A stretch of DNA of 33,361 nucleotides from an uncultured Collinsella sp. (GCA_958429225.1 CAUAJB010000014.1:1-33361); one strand, 5' to 3'; positions 7,888 through 15,467 are shown, counted from the first letter of the stretch. Numbers and translations: made by a program. Notes: generated from the sequence alone by a model not told the origin.

Positions 7888-8106
7888 CTAGAGAATGATC
7901 TCGCAGTCCGGCTCGGCGTCGGCGGTGAACTCCACAACGCGGTCGAGGACCTCGTCGAACTCGGCGTCATCGGCCTCGAGCGTCAACTTCTGGGTCATAA
8001 AGTTGACGGACACGGATTTGACGCCCTCGAGCTTGGCCAGCTCGTCCTGAAGCTCGCGCGCACAGTTGGCGCAGTCGATCTCATCGAGCTTAAACTGCTT
8101 TTTCAT
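7888..8106 (-). CDS. Free-standing HMA-domain metal-binding protein
   Basis: A 72-residue heavy-metal-associated domain protein with the fold signature D-C-x-x-C (D11, C12, C15) at the end of strand 1, then helix 1 (ARELQDELAKLEGV), strands SVSVNFMTQKLTLE and a second helix. The acidic residue before the first Cys is typical of Zn/Cd-binding HMA domains, and an acidic C-terminus with another Cys (PDCEIIL) could add a ligand. It probably hands metal to the ATPase encoded downstream, replacing the missing N-terminal domain of that pump. GGAAAGGA lies upstream of the ATG. It is the middle gene of the operon. Confidence 0.9.
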   Translation of the reverse strand: MKKQFKLDEIDCANCARELQDELAKLEGVKSVSVNFMTQKLTLEADDAEFDEVLDRVVEFTADAEPDCEIIL

Positions 8107-8169
8107 GGTGGGTTCCTTTCCCTGTATTTGCGGCTTGGGTGCAGGCCGCGCTGGTACCGTGGTTGGCTG

Positions 8170-8535
8170 CTATTCGCAGATGTGGCTCATGCCCTGGTTG
8201 AGCATGGTGTAGACGTGGTCGTCGGCGAGCGAGTATAGGATATTGCGCCCGTCGCGCCGGAATTTAACCAGGTGCGACTGCTTGAGTGTGCGCAGCTGGT
8301 GCGACACCGCGGACTGCGAGGTTTCGGTCGCTTCGGCGATGTCCGCCACGCAGAGCTCGCGGCCCATGAGGGCATAGAGGATCTTGATGCGCGTGGTGTC
8401 GCTGAAGACCTTGAACAGGTCGGCGAGGTCGTAGAGAAGCTCCTCGTCGGGAAGGTCCTCGGGCGAGCAGGTGGTGGGGATCGCGGGTTCGGTGGCCTCG
8501 ATGTCGGGTTTCGTTTCATCAACGCGAATGCTCAT
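8170..8535 (-). CDS. ArsR/SmtB-family metal-sensing repressor
   Basis: A 121-residue winged-helix repressor. The recognition region is IAEATETSQSAVSHQLRTLKQSHLV, followed by the wing RRDGRNILYSL. The C-terminal helix holds D105-x-H107-x10-H118-x2-E121, the exact spacing of the zinc site of SmtB/CzrA with Glu in the last position. There is also ELCVAD (60-65), like the ArsR/CadC alpha-3 site but with only one Cys, and a Cys near the N-terminus (C23). It probably leaves DNA when Zn/Cd is bound and derepresses this operon. The start has AAAGGA upstream. It is the first gene of the operon; two operator copies lie immediately upstream and a third before the ATPase. Confidence 0.92.
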   Translation of the reverse strand: MSIRVDETKPDIEATEPAIPTTCSPEDLPDEELLYDLADLFKVFSDTTRIKILYALMGRELCVADIAEATETSQSAVSHQLRTLKQSHLVKFRRDGRNILYSLADDHVYTMLNQGMSHICE

Positions 8536-8550
8536 TGCAATATCCTTTCA

Positions 8551-8603
8551 TATGAACATGCGCTCATATAACTTGCTTCCGATTATATGAGTGTATGTTC
8601 ATA
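8551..8603. promoter_or_regulatory. Paired ArsR/SmtB-type operators upstream of the repressor gene
   Basis: Two copies of a 21-base site lie in opposite orientation, 8551-8571 and 8583-8603. Both contain TATGAACA and an inverted TCATATAA. The pair begins 16 bases before the ArsR start codon, where the operon promoter must be, which fits autorepression by the ArsR-type protein. Confidence 0.65.
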
Positions 8604-8954
8604 TGTCAATGACGTTCAGGTAATTCGTTGCACAAAATGATGGGGAATAGTGGACGAGATCCCGGACTGAGCGGTTTTGATAGCCGATGCCGGGGTGGGT
8701 GCCCTTGAGCCGTGCAAAAATTGGAGTATTCTGCAACGATAGGGGGTCCGTTAATTTATCGCAGGCCAAATAATGCAGCTAAAGAGTTATCTTAGGGTGT
8801 TAATCCGATGAGTTCTTCCTCAAATGTTGCCTAACGCTCTCACGCAAGAGTGATTTCGCTTCACATTTGGATCCACTCGAGGGTGATAGACACCCGGCTC
8901 TGCTGAATACTCGCAATTTTGCACGTCGCTAAGGTGCCCACCTTGTTAGCCGGT
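8604..8954. other. Intergenic stretch without recognised gene
   Basis: No credible coding frame on either strand. It is less GC-rich than its surroundings, like the gene that follows. Small inverted repeats exist (GGGTG/CACCC at 8881-8895; AAGGT/ACCTT at 8931-8944), but none has a T-tract on the side needed to end the minus-strand gene at 8955. It may be decayed sequence or the edge of an insertion. Confidence 0.5.
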
Positions 8955-10145
8955 CTAGCTCCCGGCCCCGAAGATCCTGCCCTCGGGCGCGAGGCTGCTT
9001 GTTTGGGCAAATGATGGGCTGTCGGATTCGACTGTCTGCATGTCATCGATTGCCGGAACTTCATTAATTGTCGGGTCATCCAGCGTGATGCCTTCGAGCG
9101 TTGCTTTTTCGAGGTCGATTCGTTGACGATCTTCGGAATCCTGGCGAAGCTGCTTCTGAATTCGCTTTTTCTCTTCTATAAACCTTCTGAGCACAAACTG
9201 TCTCAGGTCCTCTTGCATGATTTGAAAGTCTTTTGGCAGACGCGAGGGGCGTACGCCCTCTTTCCGCTGGATTGCTTCCATGACCCTAACGAAAGAGCTG
9301 GCATGCATAAAGGAATAACGACTGACGGTGATGATTCCGTACCCCATGGACGCAAGTGCATTCTTGCGCTCCTCATCGATGGCGCGGTCTTCTTCCGCGT
9401 CATGATAAAAACCGTTGTATTCAATGTCTGTGCGAGATTTCTTTAGATACGCATCCATAAAGAACTTTTTGCGTCTCGTGAGATTCTTTGCGGCAGTGGT
9501 GACCTGCACCTCGTAATCGGTCTCAATTCCCTTAATACCAAGCCCTCCTTCGCTTTTGGGCAGCGTTAGCATCATGACAAAGGCTGTTTCCATAGGAGAC
9601 CGGCATCCGTCGCGCACACATTGGATCGCCTTTCGGGCAAGGGCCAGACCGTCGCATCTGGTAATGGAATTAAAGAACTGTTTTAGCCTCTCGGTCGAGG
9701 TGAGCGCGAAACGCTCGTTATAAGAGGTGGAAGAGCCGGTTCCAAGGGAGTAAGCGCTGCACAATTCAAAGTAGTACTCCACCAGTTCGCGAAAAGGGAG
9801 ATAGGTGGCGGCCTGAAGTGCGCAAAGCTCAACGCCAACAATGAAGATGCCATCTTTGAGCTCTATAAAGCGTGAGTTCGAGAATCGTTTTGAAGAAACG
9901 TGGCATTGACAGTTCACTGCATAGCGCGCATTCCTGCGATCAAACACCATCACCTCGAGGGAATCATTTGCGTCGAGGGAAACATCATGTTTGGTGAGCC
10001 ATTCTGCGGCTGCGTCAAGGAGCGTTCCGGTGGGACATGATCCGTAAATCGCGGCAGGGTTACAGGACTCGGTGCCTTTCGCAGACACCGAATGCGCGGC
10101 CTGGTAGACCGCTTTTGCAGTGGTATGTGACAATACGATACTCAT
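8955..10145 (-). CDS. Hypothetical protein with a C-terminal PD-(D/E)XK (Vsr/DUF559-like) nuclease signature
   Basis: A 396-residue soluble protein whose family I cannot name with confidence. Residues 1-180 start with VLSHTTAKAVYQAAH and carry several Cys (around 28, 37, 79, 81, 108, 129). Residues 183-290 look like a very-short-patch-repair/DUF559-type endonuclease fold: SPMETAF with E186, D231 in the strand KFFMDAYL, E242 in DIEYNG, then a helix with RKNALASMGYGIITV. Residues 315-365 form a charged coiled coil, and the tail is acidic and disordered. Base composition is lower in GC than neighbouring genes. No Shine-Dalgarno is seen before the ATG; an AT-rich GATATATACC abuts it, so the message may be leaderless. 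It stands alone, flanked by ~350-base gaps, and looks horizontally acquired. A defence or DNA-processing role is only a guess. Confidence 0.7.
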   Translation of the reverse strand: MSIVLSHTTAKAVYQAAHSVSAKGTESCNPAAIYGSCPTGTLLDAAAEWLTKHDVSLDANDSLEVMVFDRRNARYAVNCQCHVSSKRFSNSRFIELKDGIFIVGVELCALQAATYLPFRELVEYYFELCSAYSLGTGSSTSYNERFALTSTERLKQFFNSITRCDGLALARKAIQCVRDGCRSPMETAFVMMLTLPKSEGGLGIKGIETDYEVQVTTAAKNLTRRKKFFMDAYLKKSRTDIEYNGFYHDAEEDRAIDEERKNALASMGYGIITVSRYSFMHASSFVRVMEAIQRKEGVRPSRLPKDFQIMQEDLRQFVLRRFIEEKKRIQKQLRQDSEDRQRIDLEKATLEGITLDDPTINEVPAIDDMQTVESDSPSFAQTSSLAPEGRIFGAGS

Positions 10146-10496
10146 GGTATATATCGTGTCAGCTAATGCCGTGTTGATGGCGCTGAGTGAAAAAGTCGTT
10201 TTAGAGGTCTAACCAAATGCTGTCCAAAAGCTTGACGCAATTATGAGTTGGTATGCCCTAAATAAAAGTTTTCGCAGCTTACCTATAGCATATAACTACT
10301 CAATTGCCGCACATTTGATAGTGATGCATCACCATCCGACAACGAATTACGTGTCGGGAATTGGTCGAAATCGTTCAAAATGAGGGTTCAGAATTTGTGA
10401 TGGCAGATCTATCTGTGGAACGTAGGGCGGTCCCGCTGCGGGGTTTCCCGCTGCGAGGCCGCTCGTGATCTACGCCGGAGTTTGTCGTAGACGTTT
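10146..10496. other. AT-richer intergenic stretch upstream of the orphan nuclease-like gene
   Basis: No coding frame. The stretch near 10195-10400 is distinctly AT-rich for this genome. A direct repeat CCGCTGCG occurs at 10433-10440 and 10449-10456 and can fold as GCGGGG-TTT-CCCGC downstream of the minus-strand exonuclease gene, without a T-tract. No promoter with good consensus was found for the gene at 10145. Confidence 0.45.
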
Positions 10497-11465
10497 CTAC
10501 TTGGCAAACAGGTTCTTGAGGTTGAACTCGGCTTGGACGGTGCGGAGCATGAGGTCGGTGTCGTCGAGGCCCAGGTGCTGCTCGTTGGCGTCGGCGGCGA
10601 GGGTGCCACGGCGGCGCGCCCAGTTCTCGAGCGCGGCGGGCGCGGACTCGCGGGGGAGCGAGCGGACGTCGGCATCCAGGCTGCGGCAGATCTGGCGCGA
10701 GTCGATGACGATGATCTTGCCGGCGCGGCGTGCCTCGGCGTAACCGTCCAGGTGGATCTTGAACCAGCTGTCCTCAAAGGCGGCGTTGTGCGCCATGTAC
10801 GGGTACTTCTTCATAAGCTTGAGCAGCTGCTTCTGCAGTTCCTTGTTCTCGCGGAACGGCTTTTTGCCGTCGATGTCGTCCCAGGTGATGTGGTGGATAT
10901 TCGACAACGGCACATCCTCGCCGCGGTAGATATCGGGCAGGCCGCAGTAGTGTGCCTCGGCGTCGTGCGGGACGGCGTCGCTGGTGAGCTCCATGATTTC
11001 CCAACCCACATTGATGATATAACCGCGCTCGGGTGCACGGCCGGTGGTCTCGATGTCGATACCGAGCACGGTGCCCTGGATGGGCTTGCGGGCGTAGGCC
11101 ACGCCGAGCGCGTCGCGGTCGCCGCGGATCTCGCGCATGACCGACGCGGCGGTGCGCTTTTGCATCTTACCGATGGCGGTGCAGGTGTCGGCATCGGACA
11201 GGCCGCGCGAAAGCGTCGCGGGCGTCACGTTGCGCAGGCGCGCCTCGCCAATCTGGTCGCACAGGTCGCGGTTGCGGTCAGCCAGGTCGCGCACGGTGGC
11301 AAAGTCGAAGCTGGGGTCGCCCTCGGCGGTAAAGTACTCGGTTTCGAGCACCTTAAGGGCCTCCTCGCCCTTCTGGCGCTCGGACTCCATGGCGCCGTGA
11401 TCGCCATAGATAAACATGGGGATAAACGGCTGACGCTCGTATTCGAGTGCTTGTGAAACGTTCAT
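10497..11465 (-). CDS. DEDD-superfamily 3'-5' exonuclease (DnaQ-like)
   Basis: A 322-residue protein with an N-terminal ~130-residue mostly helical region of unknown function and a C-terminal exonuclease domain. The exonuclease motifs are GIDIETTG (D137, E139), then MAHNAAFEDSWF (H226, D232) and HLGLDD (H297-x4-D302), the full DEDDh set. Such proteins trim 3' ends of DNA or RNA, as the epsilon proofreading subunit and RNase T do; which substrate this one uses cannot be told. The start has AAGGAG 7-8 bases upstream. It is transcribed alone and divergently from the metal exporter at 11638. Confidence 0.85.
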   Translation of the reverse strand: MNVSQALEYERQPFIPMFIYGDHGAMESERQKGEEALKVLETEYFTAEGDPSFDFATVRDLADRNRDLCDQIGEARLRNVTPATLSRGLSDADTCTAIGKMQKRTAASVMREIRGDRDALGVAYARKPIQGTVLGIDIETTGRAPERGYIINVGWEIMELTSDAVPHDAEAHYCGLPDIYRGEDVPLSNIHHITWDDIDGKKPFRENKELQKQLLKLMKKYPYMAHNAAFEDSWFKIHLDGYAEARRAGKIIVIDSRQICRSLDADVRSLPRESAPAALENWARRRGTLAADANEQHLGLDDTDLMLRTVQAEFNLKNLFAK

Positions 11466-11535
11466 ATAACTGCTCCTTGGACGGGCCGCACCGCGCGGCT
11501 CGGGTTCATTGAGATGTGGCGAGATGATAGTTTAC

Positions 11536-11605
11536 CATGGGCAACTATTGGCATCGCGCCTAGGACAACTACAATACCCTAGTTGACCGCTAGGACTTTT
11601 ACAAT
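11536..11605 (+). promoter_or_regulatory. Promoter and repeated elements before the heavy-metal exporter
   Basis: TTGGCA (11548-11553) and TACAAT (11570-11575) are 16 bases apart, a good sigma-70-type promoter on the plus strand. CTAGGAC-N3-TACAAT occurs twice exactly 30 bases apart (11560-11575 and 11590-11605), and CCTAG (11578-11582) is inverted at CTAGG (11590-11594). The 15 bases 11536-11550, running into the -35 box, match 5083-5097 before the DtxR-family gene at 14 positions. This looks like a regulated promoter. Confidence 0.5.
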
Positions 11606-11637
11606 GCTGCCGAAAGACATGAAAGGTTCCATCCGTC

Positions 11638-12726
11638 ATGGATTTGCTGATTGATATTCTGCTCGACGCCGGCAAGGACACGCTCTCGCTGGTGCCGTTT
11701 TTGTTGGTGACGTATCTTGCTCTCGAGACACTTGAGCACGTTGCGGGCGACCGCGTCAACGGCGCTATCAAGCGCGCCGGCGCTGCGGGTCCTGTGGCTG
11801 GCTCGCTGCTGGGCATTGTGCCGCAGTGCGGATTTTCGGCCATGGCAGCAACGCTGTACGCCGGCCGTGTCGTGACGCTGGGCACGCTGGTCGCCGTGTT
11901 CCTCTCGACCTCCGATGAGATGCTGCCGCTGTTGCTTGCCGAGCAGGTGCCCGTGCAGACCATGGCGATGCTTTTGGCTTCGAAGGCACTGATCGCGCTG
12001 GTCACGGGCTTTATCGTGGACGCGGCTATCCGCGGCCTTCGTCGTAATGCCCGCGCGCATGCGGCGATTCGCCGTACCGTGCTGGGGACCGCTGCCAATC
12101 CGGCTCATGTGAACTGCGCGCACGACGACCATACCGGGGGCGACATCATTGATGAAGTGGCCGAGGCGGGCGTGAGCGCCGATCACATCCACGAGTTGTG
12201 CGAGCGCGACCATTGCGGTTGCGATGAAGACGAGGACGAGTACGAACACGGACATGGACACGATCACGGTCATGGGGGCGAGCATGAACACCATGATGGC
12301 CACGGTCACTCCCACTCTCACGAGAGCGCGCCCCTCCTGTCGATTATTCGCAGCGCCATCTCGCACACCGTGCAGGTCTCGGTATTCATTTTTCTGGTGA
12401 CGCTGATTCTGGTCGCCGTGCTCGAGACCTTCGGCGAGTCCGCGATCGAGCAGTTCCTGCGTGGCAACGAGACGCTCGCCGTCTTGGGCTCGGCACTCGT
12501 CGGCCTGATCCCCAACTGCTCGGCCAGCGTGGTCATTACGCAGCTGTACCTGGAGGGCGCGCTACAGCTGGCGCCGATGCTCGCCGGCACGCTCATTTCC
12601 GCCGGCGTGGGCTATCTTGTCCTGTTCCGCACCAACCGCAGCGCCCGCGAAAACGTCCTGTTCCTGATCATGATGTACGTCATCGGTGCCGGCTGGGGCC
12701 TCATCCTATCCGCCGTTGGCCTTTAA
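11638..12726 (+). CDS. His-rich putative heavy-metal/manganese exporter (ArsP_2-like)
   Basis: A 362-residue membrane protein of the putative 10-TM heavy-metal exporter family, annotated elsewhere as arsenic efflux or manganese transporter. Its two halves repeat each other: LLGIVPQCGFSAMAATLYAG (residues 58-77) and LVGLIPNCSASVVITQLYLEG (near 287-307), each with a Pro-x-Cys motif in a membrane helix. Between the halves, residues ~156-228 form a soluble loop packed with His, Asp and Glu (for example HGHGHDHGHGGEHEHHDGHG), a likely metal-binding sensor or buffer. It is transcribed alone from a promoter sharing a 15-base element with the DtxR-family gene, which favours iron or manganese. Substrate is not proven by sequence. 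Confidence 0.8.
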   Translation: MDLLIDILLDAGKDTLSLVPFLLVTYLALETLEHVAGDRVNGAIKRAGAAGPVAGSLLGIVPQCGFSAMAATLYAGRVVTLGTLVAVFLSTSDEMLPLLLAEQVPVQTMAMLLASKALIALVTGFIVDAAIRGLRRNARAHAAIRRTVLGTAANPAHVNCAHDDHTGGDIIDEVAEAGVSADHIHELCERDHCGCDEDEDEYEHGHGHDHGHGGEHEHHDGHGHSHSHESAPLLSIIRSAISHTVQVSVFIFLVTLILVAVLETFGESAIEQFLRGNETLAVLGSALVGLIPNCSASVVITQLYLEGALQLAPMLAGTLISAGVGYLVLFRTNRSARENVLFLIMMYVIGAGWGLILSAVGL

Positions 12727-12790
12727 GTAGATTATTGGGACATGTCTTACGATCTACCCCTGTGACCAGGGCATTCCCCGCTGCCAAAAC

Positions 12791-12828
12791 AAAAAGGTAG
12801 ATTTTTAGGCACGTCCCAAAAATCTACC
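12791..12828 (-). terminator. Terminator of the YaiI-family/DUF308 unit (minus strand)
   Basis: GGTAGATTTTT (12796-12806) and AAAAATCTACC (12818-12828) pair perfectly over 11 bases with the loop AGGCACGTCCC. On the minus strand the stem is followed by TTTTTGTTTT. It begins 5 bases beyond the stop of the gene at 12833. A related imperfect hairpin (GTAGAT at 12728, ATCTAC at 12752) lies beside it, after the exporter gene. Confidence 0.75.
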
Positions 12829-12832
12829 TTGG

Positions 12833-13315
12833 TTAGCGCAACAGCTCGGTGAGGTTTCGCTTAAAACGAGCGCGGTCTTCGCTGGTAAATGCCGCCGGTC
12901 CGCGAGTGCGTCCGCCGGCGCGGCGCACCTTCTTTTCCTCGTGGCGAATAAACAGTTGCATGTCGATGGTCGCCTTGTCGTAGACGCGCCCGCGCACACC
13001 GATTGCGGCGGCATCGCGGCCGAGCACCATGCTCGCCAAGCCAATGTCCTGCGTCACGACTACGTCGCCCGCCTGCAGGCGTTCGACAATGGCAAAGTCG
13101 GCGCTGTCGGCGCCCACGCTCACATCGAGCGTCGTGACCCAAAAGCCGCGTCGCGCGTGCTCGGCATCACGCGGGTCGTCGCGGCGAATGTGCCGTTCCA
13201 GGTTTTGCGTGCTGTTGCCGGCGATAACAACGGCGACGCCCGCCCGCCGCGCGCAATCAATCGACTCGCGCGTGACCGGGCAGGCGTCGGCATCAATAAA
13301 GAGCGTTCGCGGCAT
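12833..13315 (-). CDS. YaiI/YqxD family protein (UPF0178, DUF188)
   Basis: A 160-residue protein of a widespread family of unknown function. The N-terminus MPRTLFIDADACPV (D8, D10) and the central VVTQDIGLA give the acidic pattern of a PIN/NYN-like nuclease fold, to which this family has been related. The C-terminal ~35 residues are basic (KKVRRAGGRTRG) and could bind nucleic acid. The ATG directly abuts the stop of the DUF308 gene, so the two are co-translated from one minus-strand message that ends at the hairpin at 12791-12828. Confidence 0.9.
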   Translation of the reverse strand: MPRTLFIDADACPVTRESIDCARRAGVAVVIAGNSTQNLERHIRRDDPRDAEHARRGFWVTTLDVSVGADSADFAIVERLQAGDVVVTQDIGLASMVLGRDAAAIGVRGRVYDKATIDMQLFIRHEEKKVRRAGGRTRGPAAFTSEDRARFKRNLTELLR

Positions 13316-13918
13316 CTAATGCACCAGTTTGCCAAATTGAATAGCGCGAACAATCAGCGTAACGCCAAACACCAGCAGCGCGGCGCCGCTAAAGATAACG
13401 AGCATCTTGGCCGACCACAGCGGGTAGATGAACACGAACACGCCGGCGATGATGGAGAGCGCACCGCTCAGGATGGCGAGGGCGCGGTTGGACGAAAGCT
13501 CGGACTCCAGAATGGACATGACACCTTCGACGATCCAGCCAAAGCCGGCCACGATAACCACCATCGTGGTGAGCGTCGCGGTCGAGAAGGCCTGGTTGCG
13601 CAGGATTATGACGCCGCCCAAGATAATGAGTAGGTTGGAGATGATGCTCGTCACGCGCCAGCCGGTGGGCAGCAGTGGCTCGAAAACAGCGGTAAACAGC
13701 CTGATCGCGGCCGTGATCACAAAGTAGAAGCCCAAGACGGTCGTTAGGAAGACGAGGGACTTGGCGGGCGCAAACAGCAGTGCGATGCCGGCGACGAGCG
13801 CCAAGACGCCCGTGATGGCGTAAATCCAGCGCACGGCCTTGACGGCCTTGCCTGCCATGCTTTTCTCGTCAAATCCAAACTGGCTCGATTTTTGGTCATC
13901 GTTCTTAAAGATGCCCAT
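13316..13918 (-). CDS. DUF308 (HdeD-like) membrane protein
   Basis: A 200-residue membrane protein with a soluble ~27-residue N-terminus and about six hydrophobic helices grouped in pairs (WIYAITGVLALVAGIALLF, then SLVFLTTVLGFYFVITAAI, then a third group near IISNLLIILGGVIIL). It ends with two short helices and FGKLVH. HdeD of enteric bacteria belongs to this family and is linked to acid resistance, but the biochemical role is unknown. AAAGGAG lies 5 bases before the ATG. It is the first gene of a two-gene unit with the YaiI-family gene. Confidence 0.85.
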   Translation of the reverse strand: MGIFKNDDQKSSQFGFDEKSMAGKAVKAVRWIYAITGVLALVAGIALLFAPAKSLVFLTTVLGFYFVITAAIRLFTAVFEPLLPTGWRVTSIISNLLIILGGVIILRNQAFSTATLTTMVVIVAGFGWIVEGVMSILESELSSNRALAILSGALSIIAGVFVFIYPLWSAKMLVIFSGAALLVFGVTLIVRAIQFGKLVH

Positions 13919-14077
13919 AATGTCTCCTTTCCGTGCGGCGTAAGCCTTGATCGTTACAACCAGTATCGCTTAAAGGCGCTGGCGTATGGGTCGGGGAGGG
14001 CGAAACGTAACCCAAAGGTCCCGAATTGTTTCCGTTGTTCCCCACGTCGCGATTTTCTATTCAACAGGTGTAGAACA

Positions 14078-14125
14078 TTGCAGCCCTGTTCGTTATTGCC
14101 TACGTTTTAGGTTAGATTCTCCTAA
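14078..14125 (+). promoter_or_regulatory. Possible promoter with iron-box-like palindrome before the nitroreductase gene
   Basis: The 19 bases at 14107-14125 begin TTAGGTTAG and end CCTAA, matching the classical DtxR/IdeR iron box (recalled from memory) at 15 of 19 positions. A weak promoter, TTGCAG (14078-14083), 17-base spacer, TACGTT (14101-14106), places this box at the transcription start, a repressing position. Confidence 0.35.
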
Positions 14126-14153
14126 GGACAATTGGCTTGTATTGGGGGTCCCT

Positions 14154-14825
14154 ATGAACGAAGCAGTTCCCGCGGTGCCGGTAAGCGCCGAGTCGATGGC
14201 AAAGCAGGGTTGCGAAAAGCTCGGCTTGAACGCGTTTGATGCGCTGGTCCGCCGCGCCCGTACGTGCCGTCGCTTTGACGAGTCCATGCGCGTGCCGCGT
14301 GAGCTTTTGCTTGAGCTGGCGGAGCTGGCGCACCTGACTCCCTGTGGTGCCAATGCTCAGCGTCTTCGTTTTCATGTGGTGAGCGGTGCCGAGGACTGCG
14401 CGCGCGTGTTTGGTGAGCTTGCATGGGCCGGCGCGCTTAAGGATTGGCCGGGTCCTGCCGAGGGCGAGCGCCCGACCGGCTACATCGCGATTATGGCCGA
14501 GCGCGCCGTTCCGGGTAAGCCCGCCGCTCCCATTACCGAGGTCGACACGGGCATTGCCGCACAGACGATGATGCTCGCCGCCCGCAGCGCCACGCCCGAG
14601 GTGGCAGCCTGCATGTTCAAGGCCTTTACGCCCAACGCGATCGATGCCATGGGGCTCGATAACGACAAGTATGAGCTCAAGCTGATCATGGCGTTTGGCG
14701 TCCCGGCCGAGACACAGGTGATCGATGCGATTGATTCCAACCCCGACGGCTCCATCAATTATTGGCGCGACGAGGCGCAGGTGCACCACGTACCCAAGCG
14801 TTCGCTCGTCGACGTGCTGGTGTAG
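14154..14825 (+). CDS. Nitroreductase-family protein
   Basis: A 223-residue FMN-dependent oxidoreductase of the nitroreductase superfamily. Recognisable features are FDALVRRARTCRRFDES near residue 27 (the Arg-rich FMN phosphate-binding segment), the helix ELLLELAELAHLTPCGANAQ, and the mid-protein DTGIAAQTMMLAA helix of the dimer interface. The ATG at 14154 was chosen because the family homology begins just after it, with GGGGGT upstream; the longer open frame runs back through the promoter region. Physiological substrate unknown: possibly flavin, quinone or nitro compounds. The iron-box-like palindrome 29 bases upstream of the start suggests iron control. Confidence 0.85.
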   Translation: MNEAVPAVPVSAESMAKQGCEKLGLNAFDALVRRARTCRRFDESMRVPRELLLELAELAHLTPCGANAQRLRFHVVSGAEDCARVFGELAWAGALKDWPGPAEGERPTGYIAIMAERAVPGKPAAPITEVDTGIAAQTMMLAARSATPEVAACMFKAFTPNAIDAMGLDNDKYELKLIMAFGVPAETQVIDAIDSNPDGSINYWRDEAQVHHVPKRSLVDVLV

Positions 14826-14857
14826 TTGAGCGTCACCGCGGCGTGATCCGGCGGTAA

Positions 14858-14892
14858 ACCACCACAAAGGTGCCTGTTCCCTTTGTGGTGGT
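14858..14892. repeat. CCACCACAAAG hairpin repeat, copy B
   Basis: ACCACCACAAAGG (14858-14870) and CCTTTGTGGTGGT (14880-14892) pair perfectly over 13 bases around the loop TGCCTGTTC. It lies 33 bases after the nitroreductase stop and 16 bases before the next gene. Confidence 0.9.
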
Positions 14893-14907
14893 ACGAGGGG
14901 AGGGCAT

Positions 14908-15450
14908 GTGGCCGATCTATATTTGGTGCGTCATGGGCAGACTGAGCTCAATGTGCAGAACATTTTGCAGGGCTGGCACGATTCGCCGCTTACGGCGCGC
15001 GGGCGCGAGCAGGCGCTGACGGCGCGTACGGCGTTTGCGGCGCGTGGCGTGGCCTTTGATCATGTGTATTCCTCGCCGTTGGGCCGGGCGCGGCATACGG
15101 CCGAGCTTATCGTTGGCGAGGGCCGTTCTATAGAGCTGGTCGATGACCTGCGTGAGTGGCATTTTGGCTCGCTGGAGGGCACATCAAATCGCGAGATGCC
15201 GCCGCAGCCCTGGGGTGATTATCCGGTTGCCTTTGGTGGCGAGTCGGAAAGTGAGCTTCGCGCACGTATGGTCGCGGCGCTGTCCCGCATCATGGCCAGG
15301 CCGCAGCACGACTGCGTCCTGGCGGTTTCCCACGGCTCAGCCTGCCAGGAGTTTCTTGAGTATGTGACTGGCGAGGGAGAGCTACCCGACAACGGTGCCG
15401 TGCTTCATTTTGGCTATTGCGACGGGGCGTTTTCGCTCTTGGGTTGGTAA
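14908..15450 (+). CDS. Histidine phosphatase (phosphoglycerate-mutase-like), first copy
   Basis: A 180-residue member of the histidine phosphatase superfamily. The catalytic RHG motif is LVRHGQT (R8, H9), with R60 in SSPLGRA, E83 in LREWHFG and the second His in AVSHGS (H142). The small size and the sequence E-x-FG-x-x-E-G point to the broad-specificity phosphatase branch (CobC/PhoE/GpmB-like) rather than glycolytic mutase. The start is GTG at 14908 with GAGGGGAGG upstream. The next gene is a paralogue starting 17 bases after this stop, so the pair is one operon, probably from tandem duplication. Confidence 0.9.
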   Translation: MADLYLVRHGQTELNVQNILQGWHDSPLTARGREQALTARTAFAARGVAFDHVYSSPLGRARHTAELIVGEGRSIELVDDLREWHFGSLEGTSNREMPPQPWGDYPVAFGGESESELRARMVAALSRIMARPQHDCVLAVSHGSACQEFLEYVTGEGELPDNGAVLHFGYCDGAFSLLGW

Positions 15451-15467
15451 CGAACGAAAGGACCCCT

